From: Durusdinium trenchii
Taxonomy: Eukaryota > Sar > Dinophyceae > Suessiales > Symbiodiniaceae
Direction: 5' to 3'
Length of the DNA: 64,000 nucleotides
NCBI GenBank assembly: GCA_963970005.1
Contig: CAXAMN010026683.1
Span: 396,452 to 460,451 of the forward strand
Positions 9,301 through 17,993 of this stretch are shown here, piece by piece; the stretch's first letter is position 1, and each line of letters opens with the position of its first letter. The notes beneath the pieces were generated by a model that worked only from the letters and a program-made list of their open reading frames with translations, was not told the origin of the DNA and searched no databases. The translations under genes and the position numbers were made by a program.

Positions 9301-10777
9301 GAAGAATATTTTAAAGGCAGGTAAGGCAAGCAAAGAATTGATCGAAGCCGCACGTCTTGTCCGTTGTCAGTCCTGCGAAGACACTGCACCACGTCCCCGT
9401 GACCATCCGGTAGGAAATAGTAATTTCCAGTATGAGTTCAATGCCATGCTTGGCCTTGACGTCACAGAAATGAAGGACTATGCAGGGAGCAAGTACAGCA
9501 TCCTTGCGATGCTGGACATTTCGACAGGATTCCATTTGTCAGAGGTTGTCAAAGAAGGTGGAGGTATGCCAACGTCAGAAGCCTGTGCACAAGCTATCCT
9601 TCGCAGATGGATCAGTTGGGCAGGTTTTCCAAAGGCTGCAATCATGGATAGAGGTGTCCACAACCGAGGTGAGGTGTCCAAGCTGTTCGCTTCGCATGGT
9701 GTCGAGATTTTCTATGCACCATTGGAAACACCGTCAGCCATTGGCAAGGTTGAAAGGCACCAAGGTATCTTGAAGGCAATTCTCAGGAAGACCATCCATG
9801 ACATGGAAGCTGTAGGCCGCAATGCATTTGAAACATGTTTGCGTGAATGCACCTCCGTGAAGAACCACATGCAAAGAGTCCAAGGCTATTCTCCAGCACA
9901 ATGGGTCCTGGGTAGGAACCCAAGAGTTCCAGGATCTGTGACAGACATGGATGAGGCAGGAAACTTAGGCATCTTGGAGAACAAGCTTGACCCTGCAGCA
10001 AGCTATCATTTGCGTCATGCATCCCGTATGGCTGCGCAAAAGGCATTTATTCATTTGGATACAAGCTCCCGTGTTGCAAGAGCATTGACCAGGAATGCTG
10101 CAGTCCAGAACAAGAAGTCATTTGTGGTTGGAGACCTTGTGGTCTACCGTCGAGACACCCAGCAAGGTGGAACCGTGTGGTCCACTGCTTCGCGTGTGAT
10201 TGGCATTGACCCGCATAATGGCATCTGGTTGCTACATGAAGGTATTCCTATTTTGTGTGCCGCCGGAAAACTTAGATCAGCCAATGAGAGTGAATCTTTG
10301 GCCTACTCCATTTTGAACAACATTCCAGTATTCCCGGAGGCAGTGACATTGGGACAGCAGAAGTACATCCCAATGATGGACGAAGAGGCAAGCCCTAAGA
10401 AGGGACAAAAGAGAGAAGCACAAGCAGAAGATAAGACGGGCAAGGCTGCCCGATCATCTGCAAGCGCGAGCGGAAGCGCAGTCGCAGTTCCGATGACCCC
10501 CGGAGGCATTGTTGGTGATGATGAGGTCATGCTTGCATTGGTTGACAATGAAGACCATTGGAGAATCTCTGAGAATCATGCAATTCGTGTCCACAACAAA
10601 AGGAGATTCCATGACTTCCACCCGCTGTATGACGGAGATGTTCCGGAAGGATTCGGAGGAAGACGCGTAACCAGAAAAGTCTATGAAGACGGAAGTCGAA
10701 TGACCAGCGAGTCCATGCCGGGCATGGTCATGTTGATTCTCGCGCATGGACAGGTTTCACAATCTTTACACGGGTAA
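6305..10777 (+). CDS. E1 polyprotein: RapZ-C-like domain, RS tract, unknown regions, integrase
   Basis: 1490 codons; the nominal start is a TTG and coding sense enters from upstream. Residues 1-105 resemble the RapZ C-terminal domain: LVFDCMGFGDPQHDPQLRAH, then THPEI, then VIAYCRRNRHRSV followed by a hydrophobic helix and a His strand. A Cys cluster follows (C110, C114, C117). Residues 240-250 have Ala/Pro repeats. Residues 310-360 form an Arg/Ser tract. About 430-570 and 700-870 are unrecognised globular segments around an acidic tract (578-620). The integrase has H988/H993 with C1021/C1024, then D1052, D1115 and E1150. A D-X34-E spacing is one short of the usual 35. The frame ends 9 bases before the RT frame. 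It would integrate cDNA in the nucleus. Confidence 0.85.
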   Translation: MLVFDCMGFGDPQHDPQLRAHVGTHPEIIRGMTGSEKTMEALLYGLHHLKACHEKVQQLAVIAYCRRNRHRSVSFGWLLATAFSKLCPRAHLTLTHSNQEHSWSQMSGTCKGKCAMCTHESHDALEAALRSRDYVLKQFGLKAAPTYSHVGLVVFDSEVEARESDRRSQARVGSRVLPPPRCPKKPPVLRPAVVKASSAKASAPVPKGTHTMSHRGPGSVRAASPDPPLAAATPKAPAPEAPASEAPAPEEDGSRYNEDAELRRRDKAETSRQAEPRGESVATSQPDAATQALLQTVELLTQQVKHMQEREYERRRSRSRDRRRRERSDSRDYRRGRRRDSSREYRRGRSRSLSRRRSHSFGRIPTPPKLIPREPEGPPPRWHYYRSGRGTSRDSEQSAWQERRYVSSSERPGTTHFPRATGAWPSHLEFPTVEGDGPWNRRVNLEHMPLELLDRIWDSVPDLGMKASRCALRWVGPFFPGSTSLTSKEIAKSNHELNVKIVVQHETYDHGKHSSKPSRAYYTDYMKDDGWQVSSFEHVEGQWEMTLLRGNLENQPQELDWYVKGRILIFSPPFARPEEHEDVEEEEEEPPGGDDHDEGNGGQGPPGDDEENGDGPSGGPSKRTKREIREMAKPVETAEETPKEENMDDALDAEPVEPFHGCTAIDPSNAPKEELSDDDVVTMSTRSTPDRPTSSREVLDRDKFIMSRFQGEIELSSDSEGHAFVALDHRTMNKGEKQVFVAGLQTLQENDSVLHALVSNNPLSVQHMVIVKDDMLINAPQSARVFDVGANWVKTRKEVIKHISNKIPGLVVLFLENTDPRRIWNDMLMEVDMYGCNLLLFTPLLEISVEHSICLGGDLEFALAGPQSPKLLEALEGWCGENTIPKCFEDAKSARLLEMLSTMSEETYLEHFARTCFAADELEDISEIEDSDIEGVLRENGKPLTAREQEELMLDQLALPGADMTEQKRRRLWRALPQRTRIAIRRLHRQFGHPAPSTLKNILKAGKASKELIEAARLVRCQSCEDTAPRPRDHPVGNSNFQYEFNAMLGLDVTEMKDYAGSKYSILAMLDISTGFHLSEVVKEGGGMPTSEACAQAILRRWISWAGFPKAAIMDRGVHNRGEVSKLFASHGVEIFYAPLETPSAIGKVERHQGILKAILRKTIHDMEAVGRNAFETCLRECTSVKNHMQRVQGYSPAQWVLGRNPRVPGSVTDMDEAGNLGILENKLDPAASYHLRHASRMAAQKAFIHLDTSSRVARALTRNAAVQNKKSFVVGDLVVYRRDTQQGGTVWSTASRVIGIDPHNGIWLLHEGIPILCAAGKLRSANESESLAYSILNNIPVFPEAVTLGQQKYIPMMDEEASPKKGQKREAQAEDKTGKAARSSASASGSAVAVPMTPGGIVGDDEVMLALVDNEDHWRISENHAIRVHNKRRFHDFHPLYDGDVPEGFGGRRVTRKVYEDGSRMTSESMPGMVMLILAHGQVSQSLHG

Positions 10778-10785
10778 AACACCCG

Positions 10786-12630
10786 TTGATCGCCATGGCC
10801 GCCGCTGACGACACTGAACTCGATGCTGCAGAGTTTCGAGCCTTCGTAGCTCAACGCTTTGGAGAAAACAGTGAGACGCAGGTTGGCAAGGTGGCAAAGA
10901 CGCTGCAATACGACCGATGCACTCCCGAGATGCAAGCTCGCATCTTGGATGCACGTCGTGCAGAGTGGAGCAAATATAGGAGCTTCAATGCTGCAATGCC
11001 TATTCGAGGCAGGGAATTGGAAGAGTTACTTCAAGAAGGGCATGTTCCTATTCCTATGCAATGGGTAGATGTGGATAAGCAAGCTCATCTGACAGGTACG
11101 CCTGAACATCAGCCAGAAAACAGATCTCGGCTAGTAGCCTGTGGAAATCACGAACAAGTGAGCCGTGATTCACAAGGTATTCGCTGCGACAGCCCCACTG
11201 CTGAGACCGAAGGACACATGTTGATTGCAAGCTTCGCATCAAGCCATCGTGTGACACTGTATGCGGCAGATGTTTCCTCAGCGTATTTTCAAAGTCAGCC
11301 AATGACGAGGTTGCTGTTGCTCAAACAGCCACGTGGTGGAATTCCAAGTCCGGATGTCCCACCGGATGCAATGTTGGTTGCACGCCTTCCGATCTACGGC
11401 GCGATCGACGCAGGCAGAGGTTTTTACTTGAGGATGAATGGTGAGATCACCAGTGCCGGGTTGAAGTGCAGTCGCATCGCACCTGCACTGTACTATTTGC
11501 ACAATTCCAAGGGAAAGTTGATAGGCATGGTCGCGACACATGTCGACGACTTGTTGTATTGCTACCTTGATGAAGGCAAGAAGACAATTGAAGGTATCCT
11601 CAAAAGGTTCACGATTGGCAAAACAGAATCGGGAAAGTTCCGATACTGCGGACGTCAGTTCGTGCAGCATGAGGACTACTCCGTGAGCATTTCTACAAGT
11701 GAAAACTGCAGAACAGTGAAGCCGATCGAAATCGACAAGCATCGGAAGCTGTCGGAAAAGGTGACAGAGAAAGAGTTGACAAGCCTCAGGAGCGTTGTTG
11801 GTAGTTTGGCTTGGGTCGCTCGTTACGGAAGACCAGATCTTTGTTACCGTGTGAATGAGATGCAACGTGCTTGTAGCTCAAAGGCAACAGTGCAAGACTT
11901 GAAGAACGCCAACAAGGTCGTTGAATTGGCACTTCAAGGAAGTGACTTGCAGATCACCTTCAAGAGTGATTGGATTGACTGGAGCGATTTGGCAGTTGTG
12001 ACGTTTAGCGACGCAAGTTTCGCAAACGAAGAAGGCTTTAAGAGTCAGCAAGGCCGCATTCACTACATAACGAATGCGAGCAGCCTCAAGGAAGGCAGTC
12101 ACAAAATGCATCTGATCAGCTTTGGTTCAACTACCCTCAAAAGGGTGTGTCGTGCTACATTGCAAGCAGAAGCATATGCTCTGCAAACTGCAGTCGAACA
12201 TGGAGATCGTCTACGATGCCTGATTTGTGAGTTGACCGGACGACTTGATGACTTCAAGAATTGGCATGAGGAGACTCAGAGACGAATGGCACATGTGTAC
12301 TACACCGATTGCAGGAGCTTATCGGACCATTTACTGGCAGAGGTTCCAGGAAAAGTACAAGACAAAAGGCTTGGCATAGAACTTGCCGCATTGAGGCAAG
12401 GAGTGTGGACTGTGAATGGCGAGAGAACATCAGAGATCTACAGTCCCTATGGTGACCACCTGAGGTGGATTGAAACATCGAAGCAATTGGCAGACCCGCT
12501 AACCAAAAGCATGAAGCCAGACTACCTCCTTAAGACACTAGAGAGTGGCCTTGTCAATGTCGAGAACAGTGGCGCATGCGAGAAGGGAGCCAAGAAGAAA
12601 GATGAAGAAGTCTCACCTGACTTGTTTTGA
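10786..12630 (+). CDS. E1 reverse transcriptase and RNase H
   Basis: 614 codons from a nominal TTG; the first ATG is three codons later, and the frame is open upstream to about 10684. The RT catalytic aspartates are D162 (AADVSSAY) and the HVDD box at 252-255 (copia elements usually have YVDD). The copia-type RNase H has D409 (TFSDASF), E462 (LQAEAYAL), D508 (YYTDCRSL) and D570 (LADPLTK). All catalytic residues are present. It copies the element RNA into cDNA in virus-like particles. The stop lies 112 bases before the 3' LTR. The frame is -1 relative to the integrase frame. E2 shows the same relation. Confidence 0.93.
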   Translation: MIAMAAADDTELDAAEFRAFVAQRFGENSETQVGKVAKTLQYDRCTPEMQARILDARRAEWSKYRSFNAAMPIRGRELEELLQEGHVPIPMQWVDVDKQAHLTGTPEHQPENRSRLVACGNHEQVSRDSQGIRCDSPTAETEGHMLIASFASSHRVTLYAADVSSAYFQSQPMTRLLLLKQPRGGIPSPDVPPDAMLVARLPIYGAIDAGRGFYLRMNGEITSAGLKCSRIAPALYYLHNSKGKLIGMVATHVDDLLYCYLDEGKKTIEGILKRFTIGKTESGKFRYCGRQFVQHEDYSVSISTSENCRTVKPIEIDKHRKLSEKVTEKELTSLRSVVGSLAWVARYGRPDLCYRVNEMQRACSSKATVQDLKNANKVVELALQGSDLQITFKSDWIDWSDLAVVTFSDASFANEEGFKSQQGRIHYITNASSLKEGSHKMHLISFGSTTLKRVCRATLQAEAYALQTAVEHGDRLRCLICELTGRLDDFKNWHEETQRRMAHVYYTDCRSLSDHLLAEVPGKVQDKRLGIELAALRQGVWTVNGERTSEIYSPYGDHLRWIETSKQLADPLTKSMKPDYLLKTLESGLVNVENSGACEKGAKKKDEEVSPDLF

Positions 12631-12729
12631 GAATTCGACATGGAATGGCATGGTTTACGGCCCCACGGGGAATAGAGTTGCTTGGCTGCTTTTGTACAAA
12701 TTTGAACTGTAAAGCCCGCAACACACCTG

Positions 12730-12742
12730 TAGATAAGACGGG
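12730..12742 (+). promoter_or_regulatory. E1 polypurine tract
   Basis: TAGATAAGACGGG abuts the 3' LTR. By family knowledge this is the RNase H-resistant primer for plus-strand synthesis. It fixes the LTR start at TGTGAA. Confidence 0.7.
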
Positions 12743-12866
12743 TGTGAATTTCAGCGGTTGTAGCCAGGGTGTATTGCGTACAGTTGATGCACCGTCGCTG
12801 CTGTTTCGGCTGAACAGGGCCCTTGAGCTGATTCGCTGCTGCGAAAAGGAACTGTGCGAGATTCAA
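12743..12866 (+). repeat. E1 3' LTR, 124 bp
   Basis: Copy of 2779-2902 with one substitution in 124 positions. It is followed by ACAAG (12867-12871), the second target duplication, and then AATGGTC, the inverted complement of the GACCATT that precedes the left duplication. Confidence 0.93.
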
Positions 12867-12871
12867 ACAAG
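12867..12871. repeat. E1 right target-site duplication (ACAAG)
   Basis: Matches 2774-2778 exactly. Confidence 0.9.
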
Positions 12872-13449
12872 AATGGTCATGCACACCTCCCAGGGCAACG
12901 CACGCACGTCCAGTTCCCCTGCGTTTCCACGTCTTTCCACCCAGCAGCCGAGCGCCAGGCCGCTTACCGAGCTCCGCGCGGGAGGTGCGCGTGCCGCTCA
13001 GCGAGCTCTGCGAGCCCCGCCACTTGGCGCGTTCCACAGCCGTTGCCGTTCCAGCCGTTGAGAAAGCAGGAGTTGAAGTTGAGAGATGTTGACATGTGCC
13101 ACCCCGCTCTGCTTCACCCCGCCTTGAAGCTGAAGCACTGAACAGCAGAAGTGGCAATGGTGTTTACCATCAGGTGGCCCCCCTCGAAACGCTGGGCTAC
13201 GACAACAGCCCAGCCCAAGCGACCAACTCCTCCACACCCCTGAGGAGTGCCAGAGTCTCCGCGCGACCAGATGCGGAGTTCCCCAGGTGGGTCGGGGCGA
13301 GTGAGTGACTGGGGGCGAGTGGGTGGAGTTGAACAATCGAAGACCACCCACCCACTGAGGTGAAGCGTCACTTTGTTCTCCGAACATGGCGTTTTTCAGA
13401 GATCACCAGAGTGGAGAGGACTCTTGTTGCAACTCTTCCTCCTACTTCT
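12872..13449. other. Intergenic; no supported gene
   Basis: GC-rich sequence with many overlapping open frames on both strands and no recognisable domain. A GAGTGGGTGG-like motif recurs near 13290-13330. Confidence 0.5.
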
Positions 13450-13602
13450 TGGACTTGATGCCATCGACTTGAAATTTTGATGCCATCGACTTGAAGCCGG
13501 CGCTCCTTTTTGCGGGTGGAGTCCATCGCAAGCGGTAGCTTTGAGGCCATCGCTAGTAGGTTGGAGGCCATTCCCATTAGGTTGGAGGCCATCGCAATTA
13601 CT
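13450..13602 (-). repeat. Degenerate 21-bp repeat reading as MASNL-type peptide
   Basis: Tandem units on the plus strand of the type TTGGAGGCCATCGCTAGTAG, with earlier diverged units TTGATGCCATCGACTTG. On the minus strand they read MASNLMGMASNLLAMASKL, a 7-residue repeat. A related array lies at 59190-59262. A coding role is doubtful: the repeat length keeps frame, but units diverge and no larger gene surrounds it. Confidence 0.8.
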
Positions 13603-14005
13603 TGTACTTAATTGTTTAAGTCCAAATTTCAAATTAGGTCGATTAGAAAAAAAGAACTTCGTCCCGGGTGTTTCCTGTTTCCCACCTTCCTCCCGGTCTT
13701 GGCAAAGAAACACTGGCGGCAGGGGAAGAGGGAAGCGCCGAGGAGGAGGGACTGCGGGAACGCACTCCGGCACCACTTCCGGAAGGTCTCGGTCCCCGTC
13801 TTGGCATTCCGAAGTGGAGAACGGGGAGAAACGCCATGAAACGCCCCAATGTTTCTGTTTTGCTTGATGTTTTGGTCCTTTCCGGGTGTGAGCAGGAGGA
13901 GGGTCAGGTCATGGTGATCATGGTGGATGTTCTTGTTCTCGTTGGATGGCCACCTCCAACTCCCAAAAAGGGGTCCAGTCGAGGTGGATGGATCTCTAAG
14001 GTGGA
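13603..14005. other. Intergenic; no supported gene
   Basis: Overlapping low-complexity open frames on both strands, none with a recognisable domain. Confidence 0.45.
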
Positions 14006-14545
14006 TTGGAGCAGGTCTTGCTTGATCGCATCGCAGCTCTAGAAGCTCAGGCGGGGCCCGGATTTGCTCTTCGTTTCGTCGAACAGGCACACGTTTTTGG
14101 ATCGGAGCCCTTTTTGTCCGACGTTCGCACAGTTTTAAATAAGCCAAGCCCTAAAATGATGCGAAACGGGATACGGGAGAACTCAGGAAACGGTTCTCTT
14201 AGTTTGACTCAAAGACATATATTATATAGATCTCTCCAATTGTCCAGGCTTCGTTCTCCGAAACCTGCGAGGTCGTCGACCGTCATGGCCTGCTGGCGAA
14301 GATCCACCAGCAGCAGGTGCAGTGAAGATCCACCGCGCACGCACCGGACATCCGGCCAGCTCTGCCAGGAGCAGCTGGATCGCCTGGAGTGTTTAGCCAA
14401 GGAGAACGCAGCTTTGAAGGCTGGACCCGCTTTGAAGGCTTGCACTGGCCACTCCAGATCGGCTTCGACGCTTGGATTGAAAGCTCACGGGGGGTTCCAG
14501 AGCAACAGGATGACATGCGCCGGTCATATGAGTCATATGAGTTAG
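14006..14545 (+). CDS. Putative coiled-coil protein fragment
   Basis: Open for 179 codons. Two segments look like heptad coiled coils: VLLDRIAALEAQAG near the start (after an acceptor-like AG near 14010) and CQEQLDRLECLAKENAALKA at about residues 118-137. The stretch between them is Ser/Arg-rich and may be intronic. I cannot name a family. The likeliest reading is two exons of a coiled-coil gene, or a degraded copy of one. Confidence 0.3.
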   Translation: MEQVLLDRIAALEAQAGPGFALRFVEQAHVFGSEPFLSDVRTVLNKPSPKMMRNGIRENSGNGSLSLTQRHILYRSLQLSRLRSPKPARSSTVMACWRRSTSSRCSEDPPRTHRTSGQLCQEQLDRLECLAKENAALKAGPALKACTGHSRSASTLGLKAHGGFQSNRMTCAGHMSHMS

Positions 14546-15689
14546 ATGGGAGAACACCATTTTCACTTTGGACTCTTGCCCTGCCTGCTCCGCCAGGCGC
14601 AGGTGGCCAAAGCACGACCAGCTCGAGGCCCGGCCGTGGTAAACTCCCGTGACGGTGGGTGCTGATGGGTGGGAGTGAAATGGAATCCTGAGGGACCTGA
14701 GGGTCCTCTTGATGTGGGGACTTGACCATTGAGAAAGGGTTTGGTTTGGATTACTCCCTGGCTCCTGGCTTTGTTGGAGTGGTTCTGGTACTGATGAACC
14801 TCTGACCGTGAATACATGAGGACTGCTGAACCAAATTAAGAAGAGCCGTGGTGATGGTGGCTGGGGAGACTTTTCGACCTCTTTTCGACAGCCTGACCGT
14901 GTGCAAAACGTGCGACCTTTCTAACTTGCTATGACTTCGTAGCGTCACGCAGTTGTCACCACGTGGGGAGCTTTTTCTTCGCAAAGAATGGATGATCAGC
15001 CAGAGGAGTACCGCCCACACTCGCTCAGCTGGTTACCAGTGATTTGTGGAAGTGCGTTCTTCTGCTTGTCGTCGTCCTCATGTTTTGCTTTCTGGGCTTT
15101 TATAGGCTTTTACTGTAATCGCTCTAAACCTGGCCACTCTGGGTGAATTGAAGAAGCAGGAATGACTGGGTTCCCCAAGCAGCTGATATGGTGACCTGTC
15201 ACAGAATGCTGGATGTCCATGGTTGATGTCCACTTGTTCTTTTCCATCCATATTGGATTGGCCCTTGGATATGTGTTGTACAACCAGGAGTTAAGTTATG
15301 TCAGTAGTTGATATGAAATCCAAACCACCGCTTTTTGCCAGGTCGAAAGACGCGGGCGGGGGCCTCAATTGGTTGTCTTAAAAGAGTCACTTCGGTGAAA
15401 ATCACTTCGTCACTTCGCTGTGGCTGCCCAGGGGGGTGGGCAAACGCTGACGCCCTGGTGTCGGGGTGCCCCAGATCAGCTCACGCTCACTGGCACCGCG
15501 CAAGGGCGAAACATATGGCGAAACACACGGCGGTTTCGGGCGTGACCTTGGAGAAGGCAAAGTCTTCGGTTTTTAAGCGTTGATTTGTCGATTTGAGCAA
15601 GTTCGCAGTTCTTTCAGAGCAAAGAAACTGTGCTATAATATGCCAGACAGAGTGGCAGCCTGCACGGATGATCCTCGCAGTTTAGGCCA
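14546..15689. other. Intergenic; no supported gene
   Basis: Nothing recognisable on either strand. It ends just before the candidate spliced-leader relics upstream of the channel gene. Confidence 0.5.
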
Positions 15690-15718
15690 AATACCTTGCT
15701 CAAGCCATTTGGGTTCAG
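15690..15718 (+). other. Candidate tandem relict dinoflagellate spliced-leader sequences
   Basis: TTGCTCAAG (15696-15704) is followed without gap by CCATTTGGGTTCAG (15705-15718). The conserved dinoflagellate spliced leader ends in CCATTTTGGCTCAAG. The first piece matches its 3' end with one base missing; the second matches the 15-base end with a few changes. Head-to-tail relics are the known mark of mRNAs that were trans-spliced, reverse transcribed, reinserted and trans-spliced again. The match is by eye and imperfect. Confidence 0.55.
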
Positions 15719-15768
15719 TTTTTGTAGTCCGGAGTCCAATTTGTCCTTTTGCGTAACCTTTTTGCCAA

Positions 15769-16941
15769 ATGAAGGTGGCGCCAAACGACGATTCAATGAA
15801 GATGAAGACGCAGAAGGGTGGCAGATTGAGTGGCCTCTTAAGGAGCTATTGGTGGGAAATCGTTATGTGTTTTATTGCCTATTGTGACGTCCTCTTTCAC
15901 ATACTTGAGCTGGATGCCAGGGCCGCAGGCAACTCGTCGGAATTCTTGATCCTGATGTCTGTGTGCCTGGTCTTCCAAAGCTGTGAGGTGCTGATGGAGC
16001 TCCTTTGCTTTGGCCCCAGAAGCATGGTTTTCAACTGGACCTTCCGTTTGCACCTCTCAGCAGTCCTATTTGGGTTCCTTGAGATGGTGTTCGGCTTCTC
16101 GATTGCTCGGCCAATCGTAGAGGTCGGGAGGATCATTCTACTTCTTGGGAGCATCCGGGGGCTTGGAAACGCATCCTTGATCCCCAAAAAGGCGGCTGTA
16201 GTGCAGTTGTGCTTTGGCTTTATGGAGGTGTACTTGCAGATGACTGCTTGGGCCATGGTGATGGTTGAAGTTGTGTACCTCCCTTTGAAGGAAAGTGAGG
16301 GAACTCGGCACGATGGCTTCGAGTGCCATGATCATTGTCCCACCACGGTGTTTAGTGCGACCCTGCTTATCTTCGAGTTGGTGGTCCCAGGTGAGTGGGG
16401 TGTGGCGGGAATCATCATCCGCCTCTACCCGGGAACTTGGAGTGTATTCATCGCCTCCATGCTCTGCGTTCTCATCCACTTGATCAACGTGTTGGTCAGC
16501 GCCTTTGTGGTGATATACAAGTCGAAGGGACCGGAGATCAAGGAGAAGGTGGTGGCAAACATCCTTGACGACATGGACCAAGGGACCGGAGAGCTTACCC
16601 TGGATCAGCTCTTAGAAGGTGCAGCCAGCTTTGCAGCTTTTCAGCGCCTCCTGCGTGTGTTGGACATGGATGAGAATGATTTACGCCACCTCTTCAACTT
16701 TATGAGTGGCTCCGACTCTGCTGTGAAGAGTGCAGAGTTGGTAAAACTCCTCAGCGGCTGGCAGCAAGAGTCGGCATCATCCGTCAGGTTTCAACACTGC
16801 AGCATTCGGCAAAGCATGCGCCTTCGTGAGGATTTCCGGAAGTTGGAAGCCAAAATGGAAGGAATGAGTGGGTTGGACTCCAAGATCGAGGAGCTCCTGG
16901 CCCACTTGCGCCCCATTTCTCCTCCTCAGCCGAAGGCTTGA
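15769..16941 (+). CDS. Single-domain voltage-gated-type cation channel with EF-hand-like tail, intronless
   Basis: 390 codons from ATG to TGA without an intron. Six hydrophobic segments are visible: S1 at about 28-48, S2 57-82, S3 92-112, an S4-like segment 113-135 with spaced Arg (ARPIVEVGRIILLLGSIRGLG), S5 143-170 and S6 223-249. Between S5 and S6 lies a Cys-containing loop and a pore helix with FSATLLIFELVVPGEWG at about 195-211. S4 has only a few positive residues, so voltage sensing may be weak. The C-terminal tail has an EF-hand-like loop (DMDQGTGELTLD, about 268-279), a second degenerate one (DMDENDLRHLF), and a helical end. This fits the ion-transport family that is expanded in dinoflagellates. 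The product should sit in a membrane and pass cations. The absence of introns and the spliced-leader relics upstream suggest a retrogene. An intact frame suggests it is still used. Confidence 0.8.
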   Translation: MKVAPNDDSMKMKTQKGGRLSGLLRSYWWEIVMCFIAYCDVLFHILELDARAAGNSSEFLILMSVCLVFQSCEVLMELLCFGPRSMVFNWTFRLHLSAVLFGFLEMVFGFSIARPIVEVGRIILLLGSIRGLGNASLIPKKAAVVQLCFGFMEVYLQMTAWAMVMVEVVYLPLKESEGTRHDGFECHDHCPTTVFSATLLIFELVVPGEWGVAGIIIRLYPGTWSVFIASMLCVLIHLINVLVSAFVVIYKSKGPEIKEKVVANILDDMDQGTGELTLDQLLEGAASFAAFQRLLRVLDMDENDLRHLFNFMSGSDSAVKSAELVKLLSGWQQESASSVRFQHCSIRQSMRLREDFRKLEAKMEGMSGLDSKIEELLAHLRPISPPQPKA

Positions 16942-17850
16942 GGGTGATGTGGCGGGTGTGAGTTCAGACTGAGGCTCTTTTTTGCTTGACTGAGTCACCT
17001 AAATAGGTGTCTCTGAGAAAGGATTTTTCAATCTTTGGGATTCCTGACTTTGTGGAGTCTACAGTACTTGATAGACTTTCACTTCTACCGACCAAGCCAG
17101 GCAAGCCAGGCAATATGAACGACAGGAGTCTGGGACACCTCGGATTTCTCCTTGCTTTTCACCGCACAAGCTCACTGAGCCTAGACCCACACATGCCCAA
17201 AAGAGGGAGCGCTTTGCAGTCAAGCCGCTGCCTCTTCAGGCACCGTGACTAGACAACGTTTTTTTGTAAAATCTATTCTTTTCCAGTTGAACCATGTTAA
17301 ACATTATAACTTTAGTACTGCAGTTACATGTCTGATTTAGAACCTATTAAATCTACTCAATGATTTTTTCAATTGTGCCTACGACGTTTCTTCGAAACCA
17401 GTGCACCGGACGTTTCTTCGACTCCGACTCCAGGTGGGCCCGGACTGGGACTCCCTTCGAAGGCCAGAGACTTAACGCTACGCGCTTCGAGACGTAACGT
17501 CTGACCTTCGGGCAAGGCAATTTGGGAGGGCAATTTGATGATGCTGGGCAGTCGATTATTTTTTGGAAATGCCAGAGACTTCTTGTTGGATTTGAATCGA
17601 CACGGAGAGTTCTTTCAAACTGAATGCTGTTGGTGCGTGGCCTGGTATGCTTTTGAAGATGGAGAAGGGAATCCAGAAATATCCAGGGTTCAGTGCAGTT
17701 GATGTCCCCTTCGATTCCCAGCATCATCTTTCGTAGTCAAGTTGGTGCCATTTCTGCGGAACCCAGACAACTTGTCAACTATTTTCCTTTGCAAACAGGT
17801 GGTTTTCCGTTTCTATTTAACGGAGAGTATCCTTAGCAATCTCCACAAGC
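16942..17850. other. Intergenic; no supported gene
   Basis: No domain seen. A short direct repeat (GACGTTTCTTCGA) occurs at about 17381 and 17410. Confidence 0.45.
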
Positions 17851-17993
17851 CTGATGCCTCTCCATCCGCTCAGGCGCCAGAGCTCCGCACCACCCGGGAA
17901 CCCGCGCAGCGGCGCCAGCCGGTTGACGGGGGGCGGCCCGATGCGCAGCGACTGCAGGCCCAGCACGGGCAGCCTCGCGTCACGAGAACGATC
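17851..17993 (-). CDS. Candidate exon, LRR-like composition
   Basis: On the minus strand an acceptor-like GGGGTACAG precedes an open segment that reads DRSRDARLPVLGLQSLRIGP, then PPVNRLAPLRGFPGG and AELWRLSGWRGIR. A GC donor (CAG followed by GCTTGT) would end it; GC donors are common in dinoflagellates. The frame stays open 25 bases further. Base composition is markedly GC-rich compared with its flanks. The Leu spacing hints at leucine-rich repeats, but the family cannot be assigned. Confidence 0.35.

Larger units (their letters stand above)
2779..12866 (+). mobile_element. E1: Ty1/copia-order LTR retrotransposon, about 10.1 kb
   Basis: Complete element with paired 124-bp LTRs, 5-bp target duplications, a primer-binding site after the 5' LTR and a purine-rich tract (TAGATAAGACGGG) before the 3' LTR. 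Domains in order are Gag, zinc knuckle, FGQHQG module, Cys clusters, aspartic protease, RapZ-C-like domain, Arg/Ser-rich tract, unknown regions, integrase, reverse transcriptase and RNase H. Integrase before RT places it in the Ty1/copia order. The near-identical LTRs indicate a recent insertion, yet the reading frame changes at about 4059, 4930, 6000, 6288 and 10.7 kb. Each break fits a one-base indel, either mutation or assembly error. Confidence 0.95.

Noticed and set aside
10690..10790. Canonical -1 slippery site at the E1 integrase-RT junction
   Set aside because: No X-XXY-YYZ heptamer in the right frame; a one-base indel explains the data as well.
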